This document shows, piece by piece, positions 43,323-53,025 of a stretch of 64,000 bases of DNA. The notes under the pieces were generated by a model. The model did no database searches. It saw nothing but the letters and a program-made list of their open reading frames with translations, and had not been told where the DNA came from. The stretch comes from Paenibacillus caui (GTDB taxonomy: Bacteria; Bacillota; Bacilli; Paenibacillales; Paenibacillaceae), in NCBI RefSeq assembly GCF_019904135.1, contig NZ_JAIOGQ010000022.1, positions 1-64,000 on the forward strand. Reading direction: 5' to 3'. Numbering within the stretch: position 1 is the first letter of the stretch; each line of letters opens with the position of its first letter. The position numbers and the translations under genes are program-made.

Positions 43323-44614
43323 CCGGTTAAACCCCCGATCCAAAACGTGATCAGATAGAGGAAAGCGCCGATCAATCCGCCGATGCCAATCCCGTTTAAA
43401 CGAATGTATTGAAGATCGGGTCCTGCCTTGTCCTGAACCATCCCGATCAGCTGCTGCTCGGAATATGTATTCAGCTTATCTGTGACAACCTGTGCAATGA
43501 ATCCGTGCCTTTGTTCAATCCACATCAGCACATTTTTTTTGATATAGCGGTCAATAGCCTGCAGCAGATCCTCGTTGTTTTCGAGTGTGCCGATTCCCTG
43601 TTCTATTTTCCGGTCAATCCAGGAATACAGCGCTGTTCCCTTGCCGCCCCCGGTTGCTCCGTCCTCTTTAGAGAGCTGCAGAAAAAAGTTCAGTATCTCC
43701 CGAACAAAGGCATCCAGCTGTACATGTCCTTTTATGGCATTGATGATCCTAAGCTTGCCACGCTCTATAGAATCCCTTAGATCAGGGTCCGACCTTAATC
43801 TCAGCACAAAATGCCCCATCTGTTCCTTCAGCTTGATCCGCTGAGCATGTGATGGAGATAACATTTCCTTTAGAAAGGACGCAATCTTAAGCTGGATTTT
43901 TCCACTGAGGGAGGAAGCCTCGAGGCCCGCTGCGATATTTACGAATTGTCGACGAAATTTCCCGCTCTCGTAGGAGGAAAGCACAGAATCCGCGAGCCTC
44001 TCAATTACGAGACGGAACCGCTCCGTATGTACAATTTTGATCAGCTCATGAATCAGAAAATCAATGATTGGCTCATCATAGCCGTTTCGGACGATCCAGT
44101 CCGCGACATCAGCGGCGATGTCAGAAGCCTGAAGGGCCTCCATGCTCCCAAAAAGCAGTTCATGCAGCGCATTGGCCAGCTCTTGAACATCCATTTTCAC
44201 CATAAGCTCTTTGGCCAAGCGCTCCGCAATTTCAGTAATATCCTCTTGTCCGCCATGTTTCCTTAAATAATCAATCAAAATGGCGGATATGCTGTATTCA
44301 CTCAATCTGGCCTGAATATTTGCCGTCGTCAGCAGCTCATATTGAACCATGTTGCCAAGCTCGCCTATAAGCCGTTCCCGGTTTCGCGCGATTACCCGCG
44401 TTCCCATAAAAGCCGGCCATTTGATCTTAAGCGGATTGCCAAACAAGGCCCCAACCGCAAAAGAATCGGCAAGCCCCCCGATCGTGGCAGCATTGCATGC
44501 AGAAAATAGCACGCCGCCCCAGAAATAGTCGCGAAACGGAAAAGCCGCCACAACACCAGCAGCCGACAAAATGAGCGCTGTGTCAACCTTTGTTTTAATT
44601 TTCGATTTCTTCAC
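43319..44614 (-). CDS. DUF445 family membrane protein, first of a tandem pair
   Basis: Protein of 431 residues starting at GTG. It has the same layout as its downstream paralogue: an N-terminal hydrophobic region, IGGLADSFAVGALFGNPLKIKWPAFMGTRVIARNRERLIGE, helical core, and a C-terminal anchor (NGIGIGGLIGAFLYLITFWIGGLTG). The two share the motif ending RIRLNG/YIRLNG before the anchor and probably arose by duplication; they may form a hetero-oligomer. Translationally coupled to the second gene. Confidence 0.85.
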   Translation of the reverse strand: MKKSKIKTKVDTALILSAAGVVAAFPFRDYFWGGVLFSACNAATIGGLADSFAVGALFGNPLKIKWPAFMGTRVIARNRERLIGELGNMVQYELLTTANIQARLSEYSISAILIDYLRKHGGQEDITEIAERLAKELMVKMDVQELANALHELLFGSMEALQASDIAADVADWIVRNGYDEPIIDFLIHELIKIVHTERFRLVIERLADSVLSSYESGKFRRQFVNIAAGLEASSLSGKIQLKIASFLKEMLSPSHAQRIKLKEQMGHFVLRLRSDPDLRDSIERGKLRIINAIKGHVQLDAFVREILNFFLQLSKEDGATGGGKGTALYSWIDRKIEQGIGTLENNEDLLQAIDRYIKKNVLMWIEQRHGFIAQVVTDKLNTYSEQQLIGMVQDKAGPDLQYIRLNGIGIGGLIGAFLYLITFWIGGLTG

Positions 44615-44738
44615 ACTGCCGCACCTCTAACAAGATGATTTGCCTCACATATCACATATAATTAAACTTATTATACATGATATGCTCCGTCTTCCCTAAT
44701 CGGCAGGGCGCACAGGCTGGCAGCGACAGCAGTCAAAA

Positions 44739-44906
44739 TTATTTTAATTGAAGCAACGATCGTTGCATATATTGATTAATAAGCTCGTCAAGATACATAG
44801 ATTGCCGAATCACCTTTTGATCTTTCAAGCCGTACATTTTTTCCATTTGATTAAGTTTCAATCTGGCTTTCTCTATTCTATGTTGAATGGTTTCCGGTTC
44901 CTTCAC
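44739..44906 (-). CDS. Spo0E-family aspartyl-phosphate phosphatase (55 aa)
   Basis: Short gene read from the minus strand: GTG at 44906 with AGGAGG ten bases upstream, stop at 44739-44741. The protein begins VKEPETIQHRIEKARLKLNQ and contains IRQSMYLDELINQYMQ, which matches the Spo0E signature SQELDxLIxxY. These two-helix proteins remove phosphate from Spo0A~P and delay sporulation. A rarely annotated size; the motif and ribosome site support it well. Confidence 0.85.
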   Translation of the reverse strand: MKEPETIQHRIEKARLKLNQMEKMYGLKDQKVIRQSMYLDELINQYMQRSLLQLK

Positions 44907-45093
44907 GGCCCACCCACCTCCTAAAGATATATTTTAGGATATATTGCCAAAATATAGACAATCAGAGTTAATGCATAATTTTTGCTAATAACAAGCAATT
45001 ATGAATATGAGAGGCAATATGATACTATTATCGGTTATTTTCCCTTGGAATTGCATAGCTCCCGATAAGCATATTGTTTCAGGTACAACAAAA

Positions 45094-45120
45094 AAAGCCC
45101 CGTTTGTAAAATAAGGCTTT
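45094..45120 (-). terminator. Terminator at the end of the exopolysaccharide operon
   Basis: On the minus strand, AAAGCC pairs with GGCTTT and runs into seven T residues; a larger CCGTT/AACGG pairing can extend it. It lies about 70 bases past the GH18 stop codon. Confidence 0.65.
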
Positions 45121-45188
45121 CCCCTTACTTCGAACGGAGCTTCCGCTAAATGAATGAATATTGGCACTACTTTATAAATTTCCGGGAC

Positions 45189-46265
45189 TTATGGATTCCC
45201 TTTCAAATGCTGCAGCGTTTCCGGTCCCAGTTCCCCCAGCCGCCAGAGCGCAACTTTGGAAATTCCGGCTTCCAACGTTGCATCGATCCAGCCGGAAATC
45301 GTAACCTCATCTCCATACCATACGGTATGCCGGACACCGCTTTCGTCCACATAATCAAAATGAACGCTGCCGCTGGCAGCATCCCGCTGGGGAGCAGCCT
45401 CATTCTGTGCCGCAAGCTCCGCCGCCCCCTTTTCGGTCAGAGCGGTGACCTTTCCCGTTTTCGCCCAGTCAAAGCCCCCTGCGGAAAAAGCCAGCACACG
45501 TTCTCCGGGAACATGAGACATCCGGTCCGCCAGCTTGCGGATCATGTTGAAGTCTGCTTTGGGTCCCGGCCCGCTGTGGCCGCCATAAAGGTTATACGCC
45601 ATCATGACATACGCGGGACCCTCCGGCAAATCGACCGATTGTACCGGCGCTCCCGGTTCCAACACAATTCTTAGGGTCTTTCCCTCCTGCCGAAGACGCT
45701 CATATAATTCCTGGAAAAATAGAGACAGCTTATCCCAGTCGCCTTTATTCATCTTTTCGTAATCGATCTCTACTCCGCTTAAGCCATACCGGGAAACCGC
45801 GTCGATAATTTGCGCGATATGCCTGTTCCGGCTTTCTTCCGTAGCGATCAGCCGCGATACAAGCTCGGGATCCTTCTGTACCGTCGTCCCGTCAGCGTTG
45901 AATCGGTCGTTGACCACGGTCAGTCCGGTGCGGGACAGCTTGTTTTCTTCCGCCGTCTCCATAATCCGGGGGAGAGCCTCCGTGAAGTCTGCCGTAAAAT
46001 ACAGGTTATCGTCCTGATCAAAATAAGCCGCGAACAACTGCAGCTCCTCAAGCCCTCCGGCAAGCTGCCGCAGATCGTCCGTCCCCGTTTCCCATTGCCA
46101 GTCCGCGATCCATGCGGAAAGCTCCGCTTCCGTGTATTTGGTAACCGGAACCTGCTTCCCGCCGGAATCCCCCCGCTGCCAAATCCAGATCACGGAAAGG
46201 ACGGCTACAAGCAGCACGGCCACCGCGCAAGCGGCCGCTGCCTGTTTACCCGTAGGCTTTTTCAT
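45189..46265 (-). CDS. Membrane-anchored GH18 glycoside hydrolase
   Basis: Protein of 358 residues. An N-terminal hydrophobic anchor (about 10-29) is followed by a GH18 barrel. The catalytic strand GLSGVEIDYEKM gives D168 and E170, matching the DxDxE motif, and VMMAYNLYGG is the usual later strand. GH18 enzymes cleave beta-1,4-linked GlcNAc-containing chains with substrate-assisted catalysis needing an N-acetyl group. As last gene of the polysaccharide operon it may trim or release the polymer. Confidence 0.85.
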   Translation of the reverse strand: MKKPTGKQAAAACAVAVLLVAVLSVIWIWQRGDSGGKQVPVTKYTEAELSAWIADWQWETGTDDLRQLAGGLEELQLFAAYFDQDDNLYFTADFTEALPRIMETAEENKLSRTGLTVVNDRFNADGTTVQKDPELVSRLIATEESRNRHIAQIIDAVSRYGLSGVEIDYEKMNKGDWDKLSLFFQELYERLRQEGKTLRIVLEPGAPVQSVDLPEGPAYVMMAYNLYGGHSGPGPKADFNMIRKLADRMSHVPGERVLAFSAGGFDWAKTGKVTALTEKGAAELAAQNEAAPQRDAASGSVHFDYVDESGVRHTVWYGDEVTISGWIDATLEAGISKVALWRLGELGPETLQHLKGNP

Positions 46266-46292
46266 CGCAATCCGCTCCCCCTGCTGCCGTTA

Positions 46293-48062
46293 TTAAAAGG
46301 TTTCGATCGCCCAATCCACGGCCGTGTTGTACGCCTTCTGAATGCTGCCGATCATCCCCGCGAAGCCCGAAGGCTTGTTGTTAAAGAGAACCCGCTTCCC
46401 ATCGTCTGTCTGATTCTGATCCTGCGAGACAACCTTCACGTCTGCAAAAACGGCATCGTAAATATCATCCTTCTTGTTCTGCTCATGATAGCGCGACTCC
46501 AGCGCGACTCCGCCGGAATCGATTGAACCGTCTATGAGTTGATGATCGAGAAGTACATCATTATCCACGGTCACCCGCAGCTTATCTCCCTGAATAGCAA
46601 GTTCCAGTTGCCTGGCACTTCGGATATTGACGGGATACTGCTCGTCGTCCCGAGCCCCGGACAAGGTTTGTTCCCTTGAATAAACAGACGCTTTGTCGAA
46701 CTGCAAGTCTTTCTCTTCCCATTCCACCGGAGGTAAAGCATACGAATAAATTTCTTCAGGCGCTTGTCCCGTTTTTTTCTGTTCAACGTGAATTTCATTA
46801 TTCTCCAGCGTCAGACGGATAAAGGACTCTTTGGCCCGGTCGTAACGCGCATAGATCGACTGTCTTCCTACCACGTTCCCTTCAGCCTTTGCCGTGACGG
46901 TGACATCCCGTTTATCCTGCATGTCTTTCAAATAAACGGTCCCCGGCCCGGACGGAGGGGAAGTCAGGATGATCCGGTTCTCCGCAAATTCGGCGGCCCC
47001 GCTCTGCACATCCCACCGATCGGCAGCCTCCCTGTTTCCACGCACAAACTGCAGGTCCTGCCCGGTGTCCTTCCGTATTTTCATCAGCAGATGATTGGTG
47101 GACCAATAAGAAGCCGGCTGGACTCTTGTCAGGTCGTAAAGATCGCTCCTCTTGGTGTTGTAGACGTTCCCCTCGCGGTTAAAATTCATGCTGAACAGCT
47201 TCCGAATGTTATCCGTATTCGCATCGGTAACGAGCTTGTTCATGCCCTCCCCTAGCGCGTTCGCATGCATGATCATATAGACGCCGGGCACATAACCCAA
47301 CTTGTTCGTATAAACATCTCTCATCGCATCATAATCGCCGGAAATTCGCGCTTCCATCTCGGCACGATTCTCCAGCGGAATCATGTTCTCGTCACGGATG
47401 AAATCCATCAGATAATGATTATAATATTCCACGTTCGACTTCCTGGTCAGTTCCTTCTCGTCCTTCACGCCGAGATAATGACCGTCTTTGTCGAATATAT
47501 TGATATAGGTTAGACGGTACCCGTTTGTTCCCAGTTCCCAGTAACCGGATTTGGTCATCTTCCGCATATCCTTCGGCTGCATGAATTTATGTTCGCTGTT
47601 GCCCATTTTGTTCGCATAGGACAGAAACGTGGCCTTGAAGTTATACTTCTCCAAAATCGGCCTAGCAAACAGGGCGGAATCGTTCCGACCATCCTCAAAA
47701 GACAGGAAGAGCGCCTTCTCCGGCAGCGCCTTTCCCTTCGTGTAAAAGTCGATAACATCCTGCTGGGATATCGTCCTGTAGCCCTGCTCATACAGCGTCT
47801 TAAGCTGGGCGTCAAGCTGGCTTTTCGAAACCAGTTTGGAGGTAGCGGTTCGTCCGACCCCGAAATAAGACAAGGCGATGAACCCCTGCTCCTGATGCCA
47901 CGACGATCTGTCAGGCTCCCGATACTTGTCCAGATCAAAGATCGCGTCAACCAGTATGACGGCCAGCACCATTAAGATCAGGAACTGCGCGATCGTTTTT
48001 ATGATTTTGCTGCGATTCTTCCTGCGAACATTAAGGGCAGGATTTCTCTTCCTATTCCCCAT
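46293..48062 (-). CDS. Membrane-anchored polysaccharide deacetylase-like protein with C-terminal beta domain
   Basis: Protein of 589 residues. Membrane helix at about 22-43. The NodB-like domain has ALFLSFEDGRND in place of the usual TFDDG, followed by FKATFLSYANKMGN and WELGTNGYRLTYIN, where the usual HxxxH zinc site is not evident. The C-terminal 220 residues look like a carbohydrate-binding sandwich (VYLKDMQDKRDVTVTAKAEG). The missing zinc motif means that deacetylase activity is uncertain; a PgaB- or YdaL-like binding role is possible. GAGGATG precedes the ATG. Confidence 0.75.
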   Translation of the reverse strand: MGNRKRNPALNVRRKNRSKIIKTIAQFLILMVLAVILVDAIFDLDKYREPDRSSWHQEQGFIALSYFGVGRTATSKLVSKSQLDAQLKTLYEQGYRTISQQDVIDFYTKGKALPEKALFLSFEDGRNDSALFARPILEKYNFKATFLSYANKMGNSEHKFMQPKDMRKMTKSGYWELGTNGYRLTYINIFDKDGHYLGVKDEKELTRKSNVEYYNHYLMDFIRDENMIPLENRAEMEARISGDYDAMRDVYTNKLGYVPGVYMIMHANALGEGMNKLVTDANTDNIRKLFSMNFNREGNVYNTKRSDLYDLTRVQPASYWSTNHLLMKIRKDTGQDLQFVRGNREAADRWDVQSGAAEFAENRIILTSPPSGPGTVYLKDMQDKRDVTVTAKAEGNVVGRQSIYARYDRAKESFIRLTLENNEIHVEQKKTGQAPEEIYSYALPPVEWEEKDLQFDKASVYSREQTLSGARDDEQYPVNIRSARQLELAIQGDKLRVTVDNDVLLDHQLIDGSIDSGGVALESRYHEQNKKDDIYDAVFADVKVVSQDQNQTDDGKRVLFNNKPSGFAGMIGSIQKAYNTAVDWAIETF

Positions 48063-48103
48063 TACTGCCCATCCTCATTTCAACTCTCGATTGATGACTT
48101 CAT

Positions 48104-49963
48104 TTAAAACGGCAACCCGAATTTTTTGGTTTTGCGCTTGCGCGCTTCCTTCTTCTCTTTGGCTTCAACATCCTGCGGTGTCTCCCTCGTCCCCCATGTC
48201 GACTTCCAGAATGTTACCCAGGCGACCGGCATTTGCCATAACAGTACAAACTCGTAAAACACGCAGAACACGAATCCGAATACCCACAGCCCGCTCTTGC
48301 GGAACAGCAGATGGGCGAGGCTCATCAGCAAAGCCATCATCAATAACCCCATCAGAAAGGTGCCCGGAAAAATACCTTGAACGATTGGAACATACATGAG
48401 ATTGTAGACGACTACAACCGGCGCCGCGATCGGGACAATCAGCCCAATGTAAAAGAACAGGGCCATGAACGGCTCCTTCCGCCAGATAAACAAGCCTGCC
48501 CGCAGCGACTCGCGCAGCCAGGAGCGTTTCCAGCGCATTTGCTGCTTTAGAAAGACGTTCATCCGCGAAGGAACGATGGTGGAGCAGATCGCGGAATCCT
48601 GGTATCCCGTCCGGTGCGTTTTTAAAATAAAATTGGTCATGCTCCGGTCGTCGCCGAAAGTTGCCGGCCTGCCGAGGAACTTCTGGTCCAGCCAGGCATC
48701 CGCATGCCTGAGAATTAGCTCTTTTCGATAACAGGATAACGGCCCCGATAGACAAGTAACGCTGTCAAACCAGGATTCGGCTGCCTTCATAATTCGAAAA
48801 GCGATATAATACCTTACCGTTTGCAGCTTGGTCACAGAATTTGTATATTTGTTTTCAACATCCGTTCGGCCGGCGACGCCGCCCATTCTCGGATCCTGAA
48901 AAGGCTGTACGAGGTTCCGGATCGCCGTTGGATCAAGAAAGCTATCCGAATCCACAAACACTACGAGATCGTGCTTTGCCATCTCCACGCCTTTGACAAG
49001 GGCGACCCGTTTGCCCCCATTCTCCGGCAGCACCGTATATTTCAAGCGGTCCTGGGTGGCATAGCGCTCCGCCTCACTATGAATTACGCCGATAATGTCC
49101 TGAATTTGTTCCACGGAACCGTCGGTTGACCGGTCATCCACCACGATAACTTCCAGCTTATCGACGGGATAGTCCTGATTCATGCAGCTGAGGATCGTAC
49201 GCTTGATCCACTCTGCCTCGTTGAAGCAGGGGATAATGATCGATACTCCCGGCGTATAGTCCGGATTAACCGGTACGTTCCGGTACAAAGCACCGAACAA
49301 ATAACGCGTCAACAGGAAAAGTGCCGCAATCAGACTGTACAGATACAACACCAGATTATATTTGAAATAAATGATGCTTTCAGCCCGCATGAGCATAATA
49401 AAGAGCGATGCCACAAACAGCAAGGCGCTGGCCGAGTATACCGAATATCCCCAACGTTTTCTCTGAAAATAATCAGTGAGCGGCTTTTCGAATTCGATAG
49501 CCAGCATCAGCTTTTCTTCGTTGTCCGCTTCGCGTGTAAAGCGGCGAACCACGGCAGCCTCGATATTTACTCCGGCTTCAAAGCCTTCCGGCATAGTGCC
49601 GGGAGGAATGCGGAACTTGGCCTTTACCTTGTCCCCGACCTGGAAGCCGGAGGAAGCTGCCGGCAATTCAAACAGCAGTCCCGTAGCCGATATATCAACA
49701 GCCCGGCCCTTTATTCCCGTTCTTCTCTTTTGTCCCACAGGGATAAGAAGGACTTCAAAATCCGCTACATATCTCAAGCTGAGCGTTCGCAGCTTGTTTA
49801 GATAATCGGAATCCGCCGAATCGCCGTTCGGGATCACCCGGTTGCCTCTTCGGTCGACGTTAACGCGAATATTTTCCGGATCGGGCACATAAGAGAGCGT
49901 ACGTCTGTCCATACGCGGAACGGTCAATACTTCTTCAGTCCTTTTTTCCTTTCTTCTAATCAC
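48104..49963 (-). CDS. PilZ domain-processive GT2 glycosyltransferase (polysaccharide synthase)
   Basis: About 619 residues. An N-terminal PilZ-like domain (GRAVDISATGLLFELP, matching the DxSxxG part of the c-di-GMP motif) precedes two membrane helices. The GT2 core follows: VSIIIPCFNEAEW, VVDDRSTDGS, FVDSDSFLDP, LSGPLSCYRKE, GDDRSM and QQMRWKRSW, the full processive-synthase set of hyaluronan/chitin synthase type. Further C-terminal helices follow. It polymerises a UDP-sugar at the membrane, likely under c-di-GMP control, though the RxxxR half of the PilZ motif is not clear. GGAGA favours the GTG at 49963; a TTG at 49978 is possible. Confidence 0.88.
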   Translation of the reverse strand: MIRRKEKRTEEVLTVPRMDRRTLSYVPDPENIRVNVDRRGNRVIPNGDSADSDYLNKLRTLSLRYVADFEVLLIPVGQKRRTGIKGRAVDISATGLLFELPAASSGFQVGDKVKAKFRIPPGTMPEGFEAGVNIEAAVVRRFTREADNEEKLMLAIEFEKPLTDYFQRKRWGYSVYSASALLFVASLFIMLMRAESIIYFKYNLVLYLYSLIAALFLLTRYLFGALYRNVPVNPDYTPGVSIIIPCFNEAEWIKRTILSCMNQDYPVDKLEVIVVDDRSTDGSVEQIQDIIGVIHSEAERYATQDRLKYTVLPENGGKRVALVKGVEMAKHDLVVFVDSDSFLDPTAIRNLVQPFQDPRMGGVAGRTDVENKYTNSVTKLQTVRYYIAFRIMKAAESWFDSVTCLSGPLSCYRKELILRHADAWLDQKFLGRPATFGDDRSMTNFILKTHRTGYQDSAICSTIVPSRMNVFLKQQMRWKRSWLRESLRAGLFIWRKEPFMALFFYIGLIVPIAAPVVVVYNLMYVPIVQGIFPGTFLMGLLMMALLMSLAHLLFRKSGLWVFGFVFCVFYEFVLLWQMPVAWVTFWKSTWGTRETPQDVEAKEKKEARKRKTKKFGLPF

Positions 49964-49984
49964 AATCGCCGTCTCCAATCCATA

Positions 49985-51304
49985 TTACAAACTCCAGTAC
50001 TGATACCCGCTGCTTGCGTATTCGGATCTCGCATAAATCCCCTTCACATCAACCATGAGTTTCGGTTGTTCCGGGCAGAATAACCTGTTAAAATCGGAAA
50101 TGCTCATTTCCGTAAAAGCCCGGTGCGCAACGGCAACGATCGCGATGTTCAGTTCCTTTAAGGAAGACTGTTCGGTAAGCTCGATGCCGTACTCTTCATA
50201 AGCCTCTTTTGGGTCAACCAACGGATCCGCCACAAGCGGCTGAATGCCGTAATCCTGCAGCTCGCGAATAATGTCGATTACCTTAGAGTTCCGGATATCG
50301 CGGCAGTTCTCTTTGAAAGACAATCCGAACACCGCGATACGCGAGTTCTTCAGATCAAGGCGCTCGCGAACGGCTGCTTTAATCACGTTCTGAGCGATAT
50401 ATTTGCCCATTCCGTCATTGATATGACGGCCGGCTAAAATAATTTTGGAACGGTAACCCGTATCCTCTGCCTTATAGGTCAAATAGTACGGATCGATCCC
50501 GATGCAGTGTCCGCCGACCAGGCCGGGCCGAAAATGAAGAAAATTCCATTTGGTACCCGCGGCGCGCAGCACCGCATTCGTATCGATATCCATCTGGTTG
50601 AACAGCATGGACAATTCGTTCATGAAGGCGATATTGATGTCACGCTGGGCGTTTTCGATCACCTTGGCCGCCTCAGCTACTTTGATGCTCTCCGCCCGGT
50701 GCACGCCGGCCTCAATAATCAGCTCGTACAGCTTGGCTACCGTACCCAGGGCCTCCTCATCACTTCCAGAGACGATTTTGACGATGTTCTCCAGACGGTG
50801 GGTGTTATCTCCCGGGTTAATCCGCTCCGGCGAATATCCAACCTTGAAATCGACTCCGCAGCTAAGCCCCGACTCTGCTTCCAGAATCGGAATGCACACT
50901 TCCTCCGTCACTCCTGGATATACCGTCGACTCGTATACAACGACCGAGCCCTTAGTCAGTTTGCTTCCTACCATACGGCTTGCGCTTCGTACATACTTTA
51001 AATCGGGTACGTTTCCGCTCTTCACCGGCGTTGGAACCGCTACAAGAAAACAGCGCACCCCCGAAAGCTTGTCCGGATCGGAGGTAAACTCCGCCTCACA
51101 GCTGAGAAGCGCCTCCTCTCCTATGTCTCCGGTAATATCCCTGCCGCTTCGGTAATGATCCACCTTTTCCGCACTCAAGTCGAAACCGATCACATCCGCT
51201 TTTTTCGAGAATGCAACGGCTAGTGGCAGCCCGACGTATCCAAGGCCAACCACGGCCATTTTTTCCTGGCGATCTATAATATTTTCATATAATCCCATTG
51301 TCAT
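49985..51304 (-). CDS. UDP-sugar (GlcNAc/GalNAc-type) 6-dehydrogenase
   Basis: Protein of 439 residues. The Rossmann motif VVGLGYVGLPLAVAF, the loop AVPTPVKSGNVPDL, and GGHCIGIDPYYL with the catalytic Cys identify a nucleotide-sugar dehydrogenase of the WbpA/TviB group. That group oxidises UDP-GlcNAc or UDP-GalNAc to uronic acids using NAD+. Its ATG overlaps the upstream stop (ATGA), so it is coupled to the deacetylase gene. It implies that the polymer contains an aminosugar uronate. Confidence 0.9.
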   Translation of the reverse strand: MTMGLYENIIDRQEKMAVVGLGYVGLPLAVAFSKKADVIGFDLSAEKVDHYRSGRDITGDIGEEALLSCEAEFTSDPDKLSGVRCFLVAVPTPVKSGNVPDLKYVRSASRMVGSKLTKGSVVVYESTVYPGVTEEVCIPILEAESGLSCGVDFKVGYSPERINPGDNTHRLENIVKIVSGSDEEALGTVAKLYELIIEAGVHRAESIKVAEAAKVIENAQRDINIAFMNELSMLFNQMDIDTNAVLRAAGTKWNFLHFRPGLVGGHCIGIDPYYLTYKAEDTGYRSKIILAGRHINDGMGKYIAQNVIKAAVRERLDLKNSRIAVFGLSFKENCRDIRNSKVIDIIRELQDYGIQPLVADPLVDPKEAYEEYGIELTEQSSLKELNIAIVAVAHRAFTEMSISDFNRLFCPEQPKLMVDVKGIYARSEYASSGYQYWSL

Positions 51305-52767
51305 TTCGTCCCCGCTGTTATAGAATCCTGTTCTTTTATCAAGTCAGCCATTTTTACAAAAGTGAAGCCTCTTTTTTTCAAATCGTCCAGCACAGTCGGC
51401 AGCGCCTCGATCGTATGAATGTCATCAAGCATGTGCAGCAAAATGACGCTTCCTTGTTTTGTCTGTTTCATAACTCCGTTTATAATGTCGTCTGCGCTGT
51501 TGGCGGCATCCCAGTCCAGCGTCGTTACGTCATACATCGCGATCACGGGATAGCCAGCCGCAGCGATCGCCTTGGCCCGTTCGTCATCCACTACGCCTGT
51601 CGGAGGACGGAACAGCATGACAGGCTGCTCCTGAATTGCTTCCGTAATCACTTGATGGGCTCTGACTATATCCTCTTGCAGTTCCTTCGGAGTCAGGGAG
51701 GTGACCACCGGATGGCTATAGGAGTGGTTGGCTACATCATGACCGCCTTCAACCATTGCCCGCGCCAGATTTGGATTATTCTCCACCCCTTTGGCGCGGA
51801 GAAAGAACGTCGCAACCACATCATGCTCGGCCAAAATATCCAGAATACGGGTAACCGTTTTATCGCTGCCGAAATCGTCAAATGTTAGGGCGATCAGCTT
51901 TTTGTTCGTTTCCACATTGTAGACAAGCTTGTATTTAGCATCTTTGTAGTCCGGATTAACCTTGGCCGCATCGTAACCTGGAATTTGCTCCAGCGGTTTT
52001 CTTACACCGCCGTTCTTCACCAATTGATCCAGCGTGATCAGCTTATAGCCGATGTCGTTGGCGGCCTCGGCTATATATTTGATGGAAGGGATAACCTCCG
52101 GATTAATATCGGTGTTTAACGAAATGATTCCGCCTCTCGACATATATCTTCTCACATAATCGCCGATCGCCTTGGCATCTTTCATATCACGATCTTTGGG
52201 GTTTATATTATAGCTGACAACCGCCTTCATCCCCAATTGCGCGACGGCCAAAGGAACATCCTCCGTATAATCCCCGGAACGAGTCCTTACATACTGGGGC
52301 TGTGTTCCCGTTTCCCGCTTGATCACTTCGTTGGTCAGCTTGATTTCCTTATAGATTTGTTCATAGTTCAGTTTACTCATATCAAGCTGATTCAGCGTGT
52401 TGTTCTCAATCTCGTGGCCTCTCGCCAAAATTTCCTCCGCGAGATCCGGCTCTTCCGCTACTCTCATGCCCGGAAGAAAAAAGGTCGCCTTGATCTGATA
52501 CTTATCCAGTTCATTCAAAAGAGCCTTCATGGTCTCTTTATCACCCATACCGTTAAAGGTTAAGGCCAGTTCCTTTCTGCCTGTATACACATATGGAATT
52601 TCAATGCTTTTTTCACCGGTGTACCGTTCTACCTTCTGAACGGGCTTGGTCGCTTCCCTCGTACCGGTCTGATACGCTTCTTCTCCGCCGGATAGACCAC
52701 AGCCGGATAGCAACATCAGCACCGCTAAAAATAAAACTATTTGCGGAATAATTACTTTGCATCGCAC
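51301..52767 (-). CDS. Lipoprotein with tandem polysaccharide deacetylase domains, the first degenerate
   Basis: About 488 residues. Lipobox LMLLSGCGLSG near residue 22. The first NodB-like domain is degenerate: TFNGMGDKE replaces TFDDG, and NNTLNQ stands where HxxxxH should be. The second is intact: LTFDDFGSDKT, NHSYSHP and FRPPTG. The intact domain should remove N-acetyl groups from the exported polymer; the first may bind substrate. The start is uncertain: GTG at 52767 has AAAGGGG 12 bases upstream, and the frame is open to 52857. First gene of the operon. Confidence 0.87.
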   Translation of the reverse strand: MRCKVIIPQIVLFLAVLMLLSGCGLSGGEEAYQTGTREATKPVQKVERYTGEKSIEIPYVYTGRKELALTFNGMGDKETMKALLNELDKYQIKATFFLPGMRVAEEPDLAEEILARGHEIENNTLNQLDMSKLNYEQIYKEIKLTNEVIKRETGTQPQYVRTRSGDYTEDVPLAVAQLGMKAVVSYNINPKDRDMKDAKAIGDYVRRYMSRGGIISLNTDINPEVIPSIKYIAEAANDIGYKLITLDQLVKNGGVRKPLEQIPGYDAAKVNPDYKDAKYKLVYNVETNKKLIALTFDDFGSDKTVTRILDILAEHDVVATFFLRAKGVENNPNLARAMVEGGHDVANHSYSHPVVTSLTPKELQEDIVRAHQVITEAIQEQPVMLFRPPTGVVDDERAKAIAAAGYPVIAMYDVTTLDWDAANSADDIINGVMKQTKQGSVILLHMLDDIHTIEALPTVLDDLKKRGFTFVKMADLIKEQDSITAGTK

Positions 52768-52942
52768 TTTAAGCGGAATCCCCTTTAGTATTAATCTCTC
52801 AATTTTTAACAAATACAGGACTATAGTACCTCTATAAAACCTACATAAAGATACCATCTTCCTGCCCTAAATTCTACAAGTTTTTAAAAAATTTCAGTCT
52901 CAAATATTTACTCGGAAAAGTCTCAAGAAAGTCGTAATACGA

Positions 52943-52993
52943 AAGGGGCCTGTCCCTTTAAGCAGTAAAAGCTGCTTTAGAGACAGGCCCCTT
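52943..52993. terminator. Long terminator hairpin after the pheromone gene
   Basis: AAGGGGCCTGTC (52943-52954) and GACAGGCCCCTT (52982-52993) pair perfectly and enclose an inner TTTAAGCAG/CTGCTTTA stem. It separates the quorum-sensing pair from the polysaccharide operon on the same strand. Confidence 0.75.
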
Positions 52994-53025
52994 CATATGG
53001 AATTTATTACTTTGTGTTCTTCGAA

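Noticed and set aside
44985..45167. 60-codon minus-strand frame
   Set aside because: It runs through the terminator of the GH18 gene and has no ribosome site.
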